From NCBI RefSeq assembly GCF_017876495.1, contig NZ_JAGIOB010000001.1:1426001-1490000 (forward strand): a stretch of 64,000 nt of DNA, read 5' to 3'. Below, in pieces: positions 41,078 through 51,767 of this stretch (positions are counted from its first letter, which is position 1; the number at the start of each line of letters is the position of its first letter). A program made the position numbers and the translations under genes. This DNA is from Microlunatus capsulatus. GTDB taxonomy: Bacteria > Actinomycetota > Actinomycetes > Propionibacteriales > Propionibacteriaceae. The notes beneath the pieces are model-generated. The model made no database searches and was not told the DNA's origin. It was given only the letters and a program-made list of their open reading frames with translations.

Positions 41078-42193
41078 TCAGGAGCTGGGCTGGGACTTCG
41101 ACTCGATGGTGATCGAGCCCGACTCGATGTCGGTCTTGATCGTCTCGAGCTCGGTCTTCAGCTCGGCCGGGACCTTGGAGTCGAACTGGTTGAACGGCGA
41201 GAGGCCGGTCCCGCCGTTCTCGAGGGTGCCGACGTAGGGCTCGGAGCTGAAGCTGCCGTCCTGGGAGGCCTTGATCGCGTCGGTGACCGACACGTCGAGG
41301 CCCTTGTAGACGCTGCTGATGATCTGCGGGCAGTACTGCTCGGCGCTGACGCAGCCGTCGGTGTCGACCCAGATCGCGTTGACCTTGCCGCTGCTGGCCT
41401 TGGCGGCCTGCAGCGCACCCAGGCCGGCGGGGCCGGCGACGGGGAGGATGACGTCGGCGCCCTGGCTGATCAGGTTGCCGGCGGTGTTCGCGCCGCCCTT
41501 CTGGTCCTCGAAGTCGCCGGTGAACTGGCCGTCCTGCTTCGAGACGTCCCAGCCGAGCACGGCGACGTCGGCCGACTTCTTCTCGTTGTAGTAGTCGACG
41601 CCCTGGGCGAAGCCGTCCATGAAGATCGTCACCGTGGGGATCTTGAGGCCGCCGAACGTGCCGACCTTCTTGGTCTGCGACATGCCCGCGGCGAGGTAGC
41701 CGGCCATGAAGCTGGACTCGGCGGTGTTGAAGACCAGCGGCTTGAGGTTCTCGACGCCGGCGAACTTCGGGTCGTTCGAGTCGACGATGGCGAAGTCGAC
41801 GTCGGGGTTCGCCTTGGCCGCGGCCAGCGTCGTGTCGGCCAGCTTGAAGCCGACGGTGACGATGATCTTGCAGTTCGCGTCGATCATGGACTGCACGTTG
41901 GTCGCGTAGTCGGCGTCGGCGTTCGACTCGATCTGCCCGGTCTGGATGCCCAGCGAGGTGGCGGCGTCGGTCAGGCCCTTGTAGGAGGTCTGGTTGAACG
42001 ACTTGTCGTCAAAGCCGCCCGAGTCGGAGACCATGCAGGCCTTGAAGTCGGCGGCAGCGCCGCTGGCGCTCGCGCCGGCGCTGGCGCTCGTGCTGGCGCC
42101 GGGCTCGGCGGTGCCCGGGGCCTCGGCGCAGGCGCCGAGGGTGAGCAGGACGGCAGCGCCGAGCGCTGAACCGGCGAACAAGGACTTCTTCAC
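41078..42193 (-). CDS. BMP-family nucleoside-binding lipoprotein
   Basis: A 371-residue substrate-binding lipoprotein. The signal peptide has KKS, a hydrophobic core and lipobox LGAC with lipidated Cys22, then a Ser/Ala-rich linker to residue ~48. The mature part (CMVSDSGGFDDKSFNQTSYKG..., FKLADTTL, AIVDSND, IWVDTDG) matches the BMP/PnrA family that binds purine nucleosides in the type I periplasmic-binding fold. It is the first gene of the transport operon. GTG at 42193 has GGAGG 6 nt upstream; a TATCGT hexamer at 42281-42286 (minus strand) is a possible -10. Confidence 0.92.
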   Translation of the reverse strand: MKKSLFAGSALGAAVLLTLGACAEAPGTAEPGASTSASAGASASGAAADFKACMVSDSGGFDDKSFNQTSYKGLTDAATSLGIQTGQIESNADADYATNVQSMIDANCKIIVTVGFKLADTTLAAAKANPDVDFAIVDSNDPKFAGVENLKPLVFNTAESSFMAGYLAAGMSQTKKVGTFGGLKIPTVTIFMDGFAQGVDYYNEKKSADVAVLGWDVSKQDGQFTGDFEDQKGGANTAGNLISQGADVILPVAGPAGLGALQAAKASSGKVNAIWVDTDGCVSAEQYCPQIISSVYKGLDVSVTDAIKASQDGSFSSEPYVGTLENGGTGLSPFNQFDSKVPAELKTELETIKTDIESGSITIESKSQPSS

Positions 42194-42443
42194 CGAGGAC
42201 CTCCAGGGTGCGACAGATGTGCGGTGGGAGGCGCGAGCAGCGGGGCATCCTCGTGCCGCTGCCTCACACGCCGTGCACGAACGATACCGGCTCCGGCACC
42301 GCCGACCCGCACGCTCGGCGAGCCCCCGGGCTGAGAGGAACGGGCGCCGGCTCTCAGCGTGTCGTCAGACGTGGACCTTGCGAGGGTGGTGGGATCGCGA
42401 CCACTCGGAGGCCAGCGCGGCCCCGACGAACTCCGGAGGTCCG

Positions 42444-42974
42444 ATGAAGAAGCTCCTTGCCGGCTTGGTCGTCCTGGGAACGGCCCTTGGCCCTGTCGCC
42501 CTGCTGACCGCTCCCCCCGCCGCCGCCGCCACCCGCTGTCAGGGTGGTACCGGCTCCAGCCGATGCGTCACGGTGTCGAACGTGAAGAAGCACCTCAAGG
42601 TCGTGGAGTCGGTCTCGCTCGAGAACAAGTCGTCGAAGAAGGTGACGATGCACTGCTCTTTCACGAAGTCGATCTCGCGCACGACCACCGGCTCCATCTC
42701 CCTGACGGCAGGCGTGAAGGCACAGGTCTTCGGTGTCGCGGAAGCCTCGACCTCGATCGACATCACGAGCTCGGTCAGCCAGAGCGCGAGCCAGGCCACC
42801 ACCGCGGGCGGCAGCGTCGTGCTCAGGTCGCACGAGTCGGTGCTCTGCCAGCGCACCTACGGGTACGTCAAAGCCGACGTCAAGGAGGTCACCAGCACCT
42901 CGACCAAGAGCAGCACACGCCGCTACACCGTCACCATCCCGGTCAACATGGGAGTGCGGGTCGTCGACCTCTGA
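42444..42974 (+). CDS. Small secreted Ser/Thr-rich protein, unknown function
   Basis: A 176-residue protein with a clear Sec signal peptide (KK, hydrophobic residues 4-22, Ala-rich end; cleavage likely near residue 28). The mature part has three cysteines before residue 90 and one after 130, so disulfides are possible, and is rich in Ser, Thr, Val and Lys with a beta-strand-like alternating pattern (TTTGSISLTAGVKA). There is no Trp. Codon use includes more AAG and A/T-ending codons than neighbours, and local GC is lower, which hints at acquisition. ATG is preceded by GGAGG. I recognise no family. Confidence 0.72.
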   Translation: MKKLLAGLVVLGTALGPVALLTAPPAAAATRCQGGTGSSRCVTVSNVKKHLKVVESVSLENKSSKKVTMHCSFTKSISRTTTGSISLTAGVKAQVFGVAEASTSIDITSSVSQSASQATTAGGSVVLRSHESVLCQRTYGYVKADVKEVTSTSTKSSTRRYTVTIPVNMGVRVVDL

Positions 42975-42981
42975 GGCTGCT

Positions 42982-43013
42982 GCGGAGCGCCCTCAGATGC
43001 CGGGGCGCTCCGC
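42982..43013. terminator. Bidirectional hairpin between secreted protein and amidohydrolase genes
   Basis: GCGGAGCGCC (42982-42991) and GGCGCTCCGC (43004-43013) form a perfect 10-bp stem. It overlaps the 3' end of the amidohydrolase gene and follows the secreted-protein stop by 7 nt. Confidence 0.6.
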
Positions 43014-44216
43014 GGAGGAGGCGACGTCGGCCAGCACCCGCAGGCCGACAGGGATGCAGCGCTCGTCGGCGACGAAGTTGGGCTGGTGGATGTCGGGGGT
43101 CGAGGACGCCCCGGGCGGCCGGACGCCGAGCCGCGCGAGGGCGCCGGGCACCTGCTGCAGCATCCAGGAGAAGTCCTCCCCGCCCAGCGACTGCTCGGTC
43201 GTCGTCACCCCGTGCGGGCCGAGCATCTCCTCGGCGGCGCGGGTGAGCCGGCGGACGCCGCGGACGTGGTTGACCGCGGGCGGCACGCCGTCGTTGACGG
43301 TGACCTGGACCTCGACGCCGAAGGGCCGCACCACCTCGGCGCACAGCTGCGGCACGAGCTCCTTGGCCTGCTGCCAGCCGGCGACGTCGAGCGCGCGCAG
43401 GGTGCCCTCGATCTCCCCGGAGCTGGGGATGGCGTTGGCGACCGAGCCGGCCTGGATCCGGCCCCACATCAGCGAGACGCCGCTGCGCGGGTCCACCCGG
43501 CGCGAGAGCAGCAGCTGCACCTGCGTGGCCAGCGCCCCGAGCGCCCCGACGACGTCCTGGGTCAGGTGCGGGCGCGAGGTGTGCCCGCCGGTGCCGGTCA
43601 GCGTCACCCGGACCTGGTCGACGGCGGAGGTGATGGGCCCGGTCTTGAGGGCGATCCGGCCGGTGTCGGTGCGCGGGTCGCAGTGCAGGGCGTACACCTC
43701 GCGGACGTCGGTGAGCACCCCGCCCTCGATCGCGTCGACGGCGCCGCCGGGGTTGGTCTCCTCGGCGGGCTGGAAGATCAGCCGGACCCCGCGGGTCAGC
43801 AGGTCCTCGTCGCGCAGCCGGGCCAGCACCAGCCCGACGCCGAGCAGGATCGTCGTGTGCACGTCGTGGCCGCACGCGTGGGCCACCCCCGGCACGGTCG
43901 AGGCGAAGGGCAGGTCGGTGCGCTCCCCGATCGGCAGCGCGTCGAGGTCGGCGCGCAGCCCCACCAGGCCGTCGGCGTAGTCGAAGCCGGCCGGCAGCAC
44001 GTCGCACCAGGCGCCCGTCCCGACGGGCAGCACCTTGGCGACCAGGCCGGCGCGCTCCAGCCGCTCGACCACGAGGGCGGTCGTGCGGTGCTCGGCGTTG
44101 CCGACCTCGGGGTGCGCGTGCAGGTCGCGGCGGACCGCGACCAGCTCGTCGGTCAGGTCGTCGACGGCACGGTCGATGAGGGCGCGGCGGAGGGCGTCGC
44201 TCGCGGTGGAAGACAT
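42993..44216 (-). CDS. M20D-family amidohydrolase (N-acyl-amino-acid/IAA-amino-acid hydrolase-like)
   Basis: A 407-residue metallohydrolase. RRDLHAHPEVGNAE near residue 30, ACGHDVHTT near 105, FQPAEETNPGGA near 140 and ALHCDP near 170 are the metal and catalytic motifs of the M20D group, which releases amino acids from N-acyl or indole-acyl conjugates. The substrate is unknown. ATG at 44216 is preferred over ATG at 44225 because a GAGGAT box ends 7 nt upstream of it on the minus strand; both are in frame. It follows the mutase gene by 54 nt on the same strand. Confidence 0.85.
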   Translation of the reverse strand: MSSTASDALRRALIDRAVDDLTDELVAVRRDLHAHPEVGNAEHRTTALVVERLERAGLVAKVLPVGTGAWCDVLPAGFDYADGLVGLRADLDALPIGERTDLPFASTVPGVAHACGHDVHTTILLGVGLVLARLRDEDLLTRGVRLIFQPAEETNPGGAVDAIEGGVLTDVREVYALHCDPRTDTGRIALKTGPITSAVDQVRVTLTGTGGHTSRPHLTQDVVGALGALATQVQLLLSRRVDPRSGVSLMWGRIQAGSVANAIPSSGEIEGTLRALDVAGWQQAKELVPQLCAEVVRPFGVEVQVTVNDGVPPAVNHVRGVRRLTRAAEEMLGPHGVTTTEQSLGGEDFSWMLQQVPGALARLGVRPPGASSTPDIHQPNFVADERCIPVGLRVLADVASSAERPGI

Positions 44217-44270
44217 CCACGTCATCCTCGCACGCGCACCCTCGGCGGCGAGGGCCGTCCCGGCGCGGGA

Positions 44271-45851
<1,581 letters not shown>

Positions 45852-45950
45852 GGGTCCTCCTCGCGGGCGCCAGGGGCTGCGCCTCGTCCTGCATGCTTCC
45901 ACAGCGCTCCGCACCGCCCGCCGCTCCGCCGGGCGGGGATCGTGGCGGGT

Positions 45951-45972
45951 CGTGCCGCGACATCGCGGCACG
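45951..45972 (-). terminator. Hairpin after the phosphotransferase gene
   Basis: CGTGCCGCG and CGCGGCACG form a perfect 9-bp stem with a 4-nt loop, 19 bp downstream of the minus-strand phosphotransferase stop and upstream of the mutase gene. Confidence 0.6.
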
Positions 45973-45991
45973 AGGCCCCACGCTCGGGTCC

Positions 45992-47203
45992 TCAGGCGCT
46001 GGCGACCAGCCGCTCGGCGGTGGCCACCATCGCCGTGGTCGACGCCGCCCACCCCGGCTCCTGCCCGCGGTAGGGGCCCGTGGCCAGCGAGACGACCACC
46101 CCGGCCGCCCGCAGCCGCAGCGACGACGGGTCGACACGGGCGTCGAAGACCGGCAGCCAGAGCCGGACCAGCCGCTCCAGCCCGGCGGCCTGGGCGGCGT
46201 CCATCCGCTGCACGGTCGACAGGTGCGCCAGCAGGCAGGCCAGGTCGTCGACGCGGCGGCCCGGCCCGACGGTGTCGACGTCGATCAGCCCCGTCAGCCG
46301 GCCGCTGCGGACGAAGAGCTGCCCCTCGTGGAAGTCGCCGTGGGTCGCCTCCTCCCCGGGCGGCTCCCCCGCGGTGCCGGCGGCGATGGCCCCGACGAGC
46401 CGGTCGAGCCGTGGCCCCAGGGCCGGCAGCGCGGCGGCCACCACGTCGGAGTAGCCGGCCACGGCGTCGGACCAGGCCGGCCGGCGGGGCAGCCGGGCGG
46501 CCTGGGCCGGCAGCGCGTCCAGCACGGCCACCAGCTCCTCGGCCCGGCAGGGCAGCGCCTCGTCGAACAGGGCCTGGGCCAGCGGGCGCCCGGGCACCTC
46601 GCGCAGCACCAGCAGGCAGTCGCGGGTGGCCGCCGCCACGACCGGGGTCGGGAGGCCGGCCCGGCTCAGCAGCGTGTGCCGCTCCAGCGCCGGCCCGAAG
46701 AGGGCCTCCCGGAGCACCTTCACGTAGACCGTGGCCGGTCCTCCGGGCCGCCGGCTGCGCACCCGCAGCACCGCCCGCCGGCGCGGCCGGTAGCTGACGA
46801 CCTCGACGGCCAGGTCCTCGGGGCGCACCGCGCCGCCCCAGACGTCGTGCTCGGTCAGCAGCCGGGCCAGCTCCTGCGGCACGGCGGCGCGCGGCAGGCC
46901 GGGCAGGTCGGGGTCTGCCGGGTAGAGCCAGACGGCCACCTCCCGGTCGCCGTCCCCGAAGATCACCGCGCGCTCGTCGTTGCCCCGGCGTCCGCCCACC
47001 CGGGCGCTGGCACCCAGCAGCTCCTCGCGCACCCCGCCCGGCCAGGCCACGGTGGCGGCGTAGGTGGCGGTGGTGCTGCGGCCCGGGCTGGCGTCGACGT
47101 GGTCCAGCCGCCAGCCCGCCAGCCGGCCCCCGGCGTGCTCCACCGCGGCGCCCAGCAGGTCGCCCACCTCCGCGGAGGTGAGCAGGCCGGCGCCGTCGTC
47201 CAT
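45992..47203 (-). CDS. Aminoglycoside phosphotransferase-fold (APH) kinase
   Basis: A 403-residue protein kinase-like fold enzyme. The catalytic loop is [12 protein letters not shown] (Asp near residue 300) and the metal-binding segment [14 protein letters not shown] provides the ATP-contacting Lys near residue 165. An N-terminal ~130-residue part without recognisable motifs precedes it. Substrates of this family range from antibiotics to sugars and choline, and nothing here picks one. ATG at 47203 is leaderless (CAGGAT ends 6 nt upstream at 47210-47215, minus strand). Divergent from the antiporter gene. Confidence 0.8.
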   Translation of the reverse strand: MDDGAGLLTSAEVGDLLGAAVEHAGGRLAGWRLDHVDASPGRSTTATYAATVAWPGGVREELLGASARVGGRRGNDERAVIFGDGDREVAVWLYPADPDLPGLPRAAVPQELARLLTEHDVWGGAVRPEDLAVEVVSYRPRRRAVLRVRSRRPGGPATVYVKVLREALFGPALERHTLLSRAGLPTPVVAAATRDCLLVLREVPGRPLAQALFDEALPCRAEELVAVLDALPAQAARLPRRPAWSDAVAGYSDVVAAALPALGPRLDRLVGAIAAGTAGEPPGEEATHGDFHEGQLFVRSGRLTGLIDVDTVGPGRRVDDLACLLAHLSTVQRMDAAQAAGLERLVRLWLPVFDARVDPSSLRLRAAGVVVSLATGPYRGQEPGWAASTTAMVATAERLVASA

Positions 47204-47209
47204 CCGGCG

Positions 47210-47215
47210 ATCCTG
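47210..47215 (-). promoter_or_regulatory. Leaderless -10 box (CAGGAT) of the APH-fold kinase gene
   Basis: Minus-strand CAGGAT, 6 nt, ATG at 47203. The identical hexamer and spacing precede the CHAT gene at 52478. Confidence 0.45.
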
Positions 47216-47285
47216 CCAGAGGCCCCGCCCCGGGGAGGTCCCACCGGTCGGCGGCGGCCCGCCGGGCGCGCACGGGGATGGGACC

Positions 47286-49184
47286 ATGGCGCCCGTGGAC
47301 ACAGCCCTCGGCATCTGCGCGATCGTCGCCTCGGTCCTGGTCGTGACCGCCGTGGCCGACAGGATCCGGTTCCCGGCGCCCCTGCTGCTCATGCTCGTCG
47401 GGATCGGGGCGTCCTTCGTGCCGTTCATCGACGAGCCCGAGCTGACCCCGGAGCTGGTGCTCATCGGCTTCCTGCCGCCGCTGCTGTACGCGGCCGCCAT
47501 CCGCTCGTCGGTCATCGACTTCCGCACGAACTTCCGGCCCATCGGCTTCCTGTCGGTGCTGCTGGTCGTCATCACCGCCCTCGGCATCGGCCTGCTCACC
47601 TGGCTGCTGCTGCCCGTCCCGTTCGCGGTGGCTTTCGCCCTGGGCGCCGTCGTCGCGCCGCCCGACGCCGTGGCCGCCACCGCGATCGCGCGCCGGATCG
47701 GGCTGCCGCGCCGGGTGGTCACCCTGCTGGAGGGCGAGTCGCTGCTCAACGACGCGACGGCCATCACCTGCCTGCGCGTCGCCCTGGTGGCCATCGCCGG
47801 CGCCGTCAGCGCCGCGGAGATCGGCCTCGGCTTCGCCATCGCCGTCACCGGCGCCCTGGTGGGTGCAGCGGTGGCCGCGCTCGCGGTGGCCGTCCGCCGG
47901 CACGTGAACAACCCGGTCTTCGACACCGCGATCTCGCTGCTGGTGCCCTTCGTGGCCTACCTGCCCGCCGAGGAGCTCGGCTACCAGGACTACCACGGCT
48001 CCGGCGTCATCGCCGTGGTGACGGCGGGCCTGCTGCTCGGCCACAAGTCGCCGGTGATCCAGAGCGGGCAGTCGCGGTTGGCGGAGCGGGTCAACTGGGC
48101 CACGATCCAGTTCCTGCTGGAGAACACCGTCTTCCTGCTGATCGGCCTGCAGGCGCGGCGGATCATCGAGGCGCTGTCCACCTCGACGCTGTCCGGCGGC
48201 CTGATCGCGCTGTTCGTGGTGTCGGTCCTGGTCGGGGTGATCGTGCTGCGGCTGGTCTGGGTGACGATCTCCCGTTTCCTCATCTACCGCGTCGACCGCG
48301 AGACCGGCGAGGGCCGGCCGCCGTGGTCGCACACCGTCGTCGTCGGCTGGGCGGGGCTGCGCGGTGTCGTCACGCTGGCGGCGGCCTTCCTCATACCCGA
48401 GGACGTCGAGCACCGGGCGGTGCTGATCTTCGCCGCCATGGTCGTCACCGCCGGCACCCTGCTGATCCAGGGGCTGACGCTGCCCTGGCTGGTCCGGGCA
48501 CTGCGGATGCGCGGGCCCGACGCGCGCTCGGACGCCCTGCAGGCGGCCACGGTGCTGACCACGGCCGGGAACGCCGGCCTGGCGGCGCTGGAGGAGCAGG
48601 CCCGGCCCGACGACGAGCCGAGCGCCGTGCAGCTGGTCCGGGACCGGATCACCGCCCGTTCCGACGCCCTGTGGGAGAAGCTGGGCACCGGCCGCGACTC
48701 CACCGAGACCCCGGCCGAGCAGTACCGCCGGCTCCGGCTGGGCGCCATGCGGGCCGAGCGCGACGAGGTGCTGCGGATCCGCTCCAGCGGCACGGTCGAC
48801 CACGACGTCATCGAGCAGGTGCTGGCGAGCTTCGACATCGAGGAGTCGATGCTGACGATCGCCACCGAGCGCGCCGACCGGCTGAGCGAGAACCAGACGG
48901 TGGCCACTCCGGTCGATCCCAGCGGCTCCTGCGTGCACCTCGACGCCGCCCCCGCCGAGGTCGACGCCGAGCCGCTCTCGGAGGTCTGCCTCGACTGCGT
49001 CCGCGAGGGCACCCGGTCGGTCCACCTGCGGCGCTGCGCGGCCTGCGGCAACGTCGGCTGCTGCGACTCCTCGGTGGGCCGGCACGCCGAGCGGCACTTC
49101 CGCACCAGCCACCACCCGGTGATGCGCAGCCACGAGGACGGGGAGTCCTGGCGCTGGTGCTACGTGGACGAGCGGCTCGGCTGA
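47286..49184 (+). CDS. CPA1 Na+/H+ antiporter with C-terminal UBP-type zinc finger
   Basis: A 632-residue fusion. Residues 1-~410 form a CPA1/NhaP-type antiporter with about 12 helices; [16 protein letters not shown] and [12 protein letters not shown] are the family ion-binding segments. A cytoplasmic linker (~430-545) leads to a zinc finger at ~549-632: [20 protein letters not shown] and [15 protein letters not shown] are in the order of UBP-type fingers, which in eukaryotes grip the free Gly-Gly end of ubiquitin. Likely role: Na+ or K+ export with regulation through the finger (inference). ATG at 47286 is 6 nt after a GGGGAT hexamer. Confidence 0.87.
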   Translation: MAPVDTALGICAIVASVLVVTAVADRIRFPAPLLLMLVGIGASFVPFIDEPELTPELVLIGFLPPLLYAAAIRSSVIDFRTNFRPIGFLSVLLVVITALGIGLLTWLLLPVPFAVAFALGAVVAPPDAVAATAIARRIGLPRRVVTLLEGESLLNDATAITCLRVALVAIAGAVSAAEIGLGFAIAVTGALVGAAVAALAVAVRRHVNNPVFDTAISLLVPFVAYLPAEELGYQDYHGSGVIAVVTAGLLLGHKSPVIQSGQSRLAERVNWATIQFLLENTVFLLIGLQARRIIEALSTSTLSGGLIALFVVSVLVGVIVLRLVWVTISRFLIYRVDRETGEGRPPWSHTVVVGWAGLRGVVTLAAAFLIPEDVEHRAVLIFAAMVVTAGTLLIQGLTLPWLVRALRMRGPDARSDALQAATVLTTAGNAGLAALEEQARPDDEPSAVQLVRDRITARSDALWEKLGTGRDSTETPAEQYRRLRLGAMRAERDEVLRIRSSGTVDHDVIEQVLASFDIEESMLTIATERADRLSENQTVATPVDPSGSCVHLDAAPAEVDAEPLSEVCLDCVREGTRSVHLRRCAACGNVGCCDSSVGRHAERHFRTSHHPVMRSHEDGESWRWCYVDERLG

Positions 49185-49293
49185 GCGCAGCCCGTCCCGG
49201 GAGCGGTGTATCAGGGCTCCCCAGATCGCCTCCTGACCGGTACAACTGGGTGGGCGCGCCCGCGCGCCGCCCGACCCCACCGGAGAGCGAGCG

Positions 49294-51123
49294 ATGACCT
49301 CAGACCCCCGCGCCAGCGCCACCCCGGGCCAGCGAGCGCCCCTGACCGGCTTCGGCCCGGTGGACACCAGCGGGATGGACACCTCGCCGCAGCGGGGGGC
49401 GCCGCCCGCGGACCTGCTGCAGCGCCACGACGGCCGCACCCTCGACCCGAGCACCGCCGTCCGCGCCGGCGGGCAGCCGCTGCAGAGCACCGTCTACCGG
49501 GGCAGCCGGCTGCTGGTCCGCCCCACCGCCCACGAGGACGCCGTGCTGGCCCGGCTCACCGAGGTGGCCGGCACGCGCTTCGGCCTCGACGTCGTCGTCG
49601 ACCCGCTGGACGTGCGGCTGCGCGACCTGGCCCGGGCGGCCGGGATCGGCCCGGAGGAGCCGCAGCCGCTGGTGCTCCGGGTGGAGCTGCGGGCCCGCTA
49701 CGACGACGGCCCCGTCGGCCCGCCCGACGCCTGGCCGGTGCTGCAGGCCTTCCGGCACAGCTACCCGGCCGACTCGGTCGAGGGGGCGAGCGTCCAGCTC
49801 GACCACGTCGTCACGCCGCACGGGGAGGACGGGGTCACGGCCAACCCGTACTGGAAGGTGCCGAGCGCGTCGGGCAACCCGTACTGGAAGGTCCCCGGCA
49901 CCTCGGGCCAGCCCTACTGGAAGGTGCCCGGCGGCACCGACGCCGCGGGCGGGCTGGCCGAGTACGCCGCCCCCGGGCACGGCGGCCGGACCCCGGTGGC
50001 CTGGCTGGGTCCGGAGCCGGTGCTGAGCCCGCTGCCGGCCGGCCGCCGGCGCCCCGTCGTCGCCGTCCTCGACACCGGGATCGGCCGGCACTACTGGCTC
50101 CCCGAGGGCGAGGTCGTCGACCGCGCCCCCACGGTGGAGGGGCTGCGAATCGGGCTCACCGACGCCTCGACCGCCCCCGAGGACCCGTCGGTCCGCAGCA
50201 ACACCCTGGTCGGCGAGGTCGACCCCAGCGCGGGCCACGGCACCTTCATCGCCGGGCTGGTCCGGCAGAAGTGCCCGGACGCGCGGCTGCTGGCCGTCCG
50301 GGTGGTGCAGGGCGACGGCGTCGTCGCCGAGGCCGACCTGCTGGAGGCCCTCGGCATGCTCTGGCTGCGCCAGGCGCTGGCGCTGCGCCGGGGCCGTCCC
50401 GAGGAGCTGGTCGACGTCGTCTCGATGTCGCTCGGCTACTACCACGAGACCCCGGCCGACGCGGCCTTCGACCCCCTGCTGCTCGCCCCCGTCCGGGCGC
50501 TGGGCCGGCTCGGCGTGGCCGTCGTCGTCTCGGCCGGCAACGACGCCACCCTGCGGCCGATGTACCCGGCGGCCTTCTCCCCGCACCCCGGCGGGCTGGT
50601 GCCGGCCCCGCTGGCCGACGAGGTGCCCGTCGTCGCCGTGGGCGCCACCAACCCCGACCGCACCGTCGCGCTGTTCTCCAACGAGGGTCCGTGGGTGCAC
50701 GCGCACCGGCCGGGCGCGGCCCTGGTCAGCACGCTGCCGGCCTTCGACGGCTCCCGCTCCCCCACCCTGGAGCGCCGTCCGCTGGGGATGGCGCCGCGGG
50801 CCACCATCGACCCGGACGACTTCAGCGCCGGCTTCGGGGTCTGGAGCGGCACGTCGTTCTCGGCGCCGGTGCTGGTCGGGGAGATCGCGCAGCACCTGCA
50901 CGCCTCCGGCGCCCTGCGGGCCGACGACGTCGACCCGGCCGCCGCGGTGGCGCGGGCCTGGGCCGCGGTGACCGCCCGGGTGCCGTCGCTGGTCCGGCCG
51001 GGCACCACCGGGCCGGACACGACCGGGCACGACGGGCAGGACGGGCAGGACGGGCAGGACGGGGCCGGGACCACCGGCACCACGGACGGCGAGCACACGG
51101 ACGGGACGTGGGTGGGGCGATGA
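49294..51123 (+). CDS. Cytoplasmic subtilisin-like (S8) protease with YWKVP repeats
   Basis: A 609-residue serine protease without signal peptide or membrane segment. The N-terminal ~180 residues are of unknown fold; residues 184-216 contain three 11-residue repeats ([33 protein letters not shown]). The S8 domain has the full catalytic set: Asp260 (VLDTGIG), His315 (GHGTFIAG), oxyanion Asn416 (SAGND) and Ser521 (SGTSFSAP). The C-terminus has a DGQ tandem repeat (gacgggcag x3) and a Thr/Gly-rich tail. It is the first gene of an operon with a sigma factor (ATGA overlap) and an Ig-like protein. A TACAAC hexamer at 49241-49246 could be the -10; GGAG precedes ATG. Substrate unknown; autoprocessing at the repeats is possible. 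Confidence 0.88.
   Translation: MTSDPRASATPGQRAPLTGFGPVDTSGMDTSPQRGAPPADLLQRHDGRTLDPSTAVRAGGQPLQSTVYRGSRLLVRPTAHEDAVLARLTEVAGTRFGLDVVVDPLDVRLRDLARAAGIGPEEPQPLVLRVELRARYDDGPVGPPDAWPVLQAFRHSYPADSVEGASVQLDHVVTPHGEDGVTANPYWKVPSASGNPYWKVPGTSGQPYWKVPGGTDAAGGLAEYAAPGHGGRTPVAWLGPEPVLSPLPAGRRRPVVAVLDTGIGRHYWLPEGEVVDRAPTVEGLRIGLTDASTAPEDPSVRSNTLVGEVDPSAGHGTFIAGLVRQKCPDARLLAVRVVQGDGVVAEADLLEALGMLWLRQALALRRGRPEELVDVVSMSLGYYHETPADAAFDPLLLAPVRALGRLGVAVVVSAGNDATLRPMYPAAFSPHPGGLVPAPLADEVPVVAVGATNPDRTVALFSNEGPWVHAHRPGAALVSTLPAFDGSRSPTLERRPLGMAPRATIDPDDFSAGFGVWSGTSFSAPVLVGEIAQHLHASGALRADDVDPAAAVARAWAAVTARVPSLVRPGTTGPDTTGHDGQDGQDGQDGAGTTGTTDGEHTDGTWVGR
49843..49941 (+). repeat. Three in-frame 33-bp repeats encoding N/Q-PYWKVP units
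   Basis: Units begin at 49843, 49876 and 49909 and encode PYWKVP followed by a Gly/Ser/Thr spacer. They lie between the N-terminal region and the catalytic domain of the subtilase. Confidence 0.9.
51031..51057 (+). repeat. GACGGGCAG tandem repeat in the subtilase C-terminus
   Basis: Three exact 9-bp copies, encoding DGQ units; a likely slippage-prone linker. Confidence 0.8.
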
Positions 51124-51767
51124 CGGGCGCGGTGGAGGACGGGGCGGACGGCCGGACGGGAGGGGCCGGCGGTGCGGAGCCGGAGCGGCTGGCGGTGCGG
51201 GCGGCGCGGTTGTTCCTGGCCTACCGCGACGGCGACGCGGCGCGGATGGGTGACCTGGTCACGCTGGTGACGCCGCTGCTGTGGCACACCGCGCGCGGCG
51301 CCCGGCTGGACGCGGCGACCGCGGAGGACGTGCTGCAGACGGTGTGGCTGGCCCTCGTGCGGCACGCCGACACCATCACCGACCCGGTGGCGGTGCTGCA
51401 GTGGCTGGTGGTCAGCACCAAGCGCGAGTCGTGGCGGGTGTCGCGGGCGCAGACCCGCACCCGCCCCGAGGACTTCGAGGCGAGCGACAGCGCCGCCGGG
51501 GCCGTGGTCGAGGCCGTCGGCACCCCGTCGGTCGAGGAGGAGGTGCTGGGTGCGGCCACCAACTCGACGCTGTGGCGCCACATCGCCGCGCTACCGGAGC
51601 GCTGCCGGGCGCTGCTGCGGGTGATCGCCTTCGCCGACCGCCCCGACTACGCCGAGCTGTCCCGCTCCCTGGGGATGCCCCAGGGCAGCATCGGACCCAC
51701 CCGCGGCCGCTGCCTGGCGAAGCTCCGCCTGGCCCTGGCCGCCGATCCCGCCTGGGAGACCCCGTGA
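51120..51767 (+). CDS. Sigma-70 family (ECF-like) RNA polymerase sigma factor
   Basis: A 215-residue sigma factor. Region 2 lies at ~30-100 (LVTPLLWHTARGARLDAATAEDVLQTVWLALVRH in pieces), and region 4 at ~150-205 (LPERCRALLRVIAFADRPDYAELSRSLGMPQGSIGPTRGRCLAKLR in pieces), a clear helix-turn-helix. The linker is short, as in ECF factors. It should redirect RNA polymerase to an unknown regulon, perhaps including this operon. ATG overlaps the subtilase stop (ATGA) and its own stop overlaps the next GTG (GTGA). No classical zinc anti-sigma is nearby. Confidence 0.88.
   Translation: MTGAVEDGADGRTGGAGGAEPERLAVRAARLFLAYRDGDAARMGDLVTLVTPLLWHTARGARLDAATAEDVLQTVWLALVRHADTITDPVAVLQWLVVSTKRESWRVSRAQTRTRPEDFEASDSAAGAVVEAVGTPSVEEEVLGAATNSTLWRHIAALPERCRALLRVIAFADRPDYAELSRSLGMPQGSIGPTRGRCLAKLRLALAADPAWETP

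Noticed and set aside
45852-45991. Cobalamin riboswitch before the B12-dependent mutase
   Set aside because: The 140-bp gap holds a terminator-like hairpin and no recognisable B12-box; too short for a full cobalamin aptamer.
45992-47203. APH-fold gene as an aminoglycoside resistance determinant
   Set aside because: The fold is shared by many housekeeping kinases; composition matches neighbours and no mobile element is near.
51031-51057. GACGGGCAG tandem copies considered as an iteron or origin
   Set aside because: The copies are in frame inside the subtilase gene and encode a DGQ linker; no DnaA boxes or replication genes are present.
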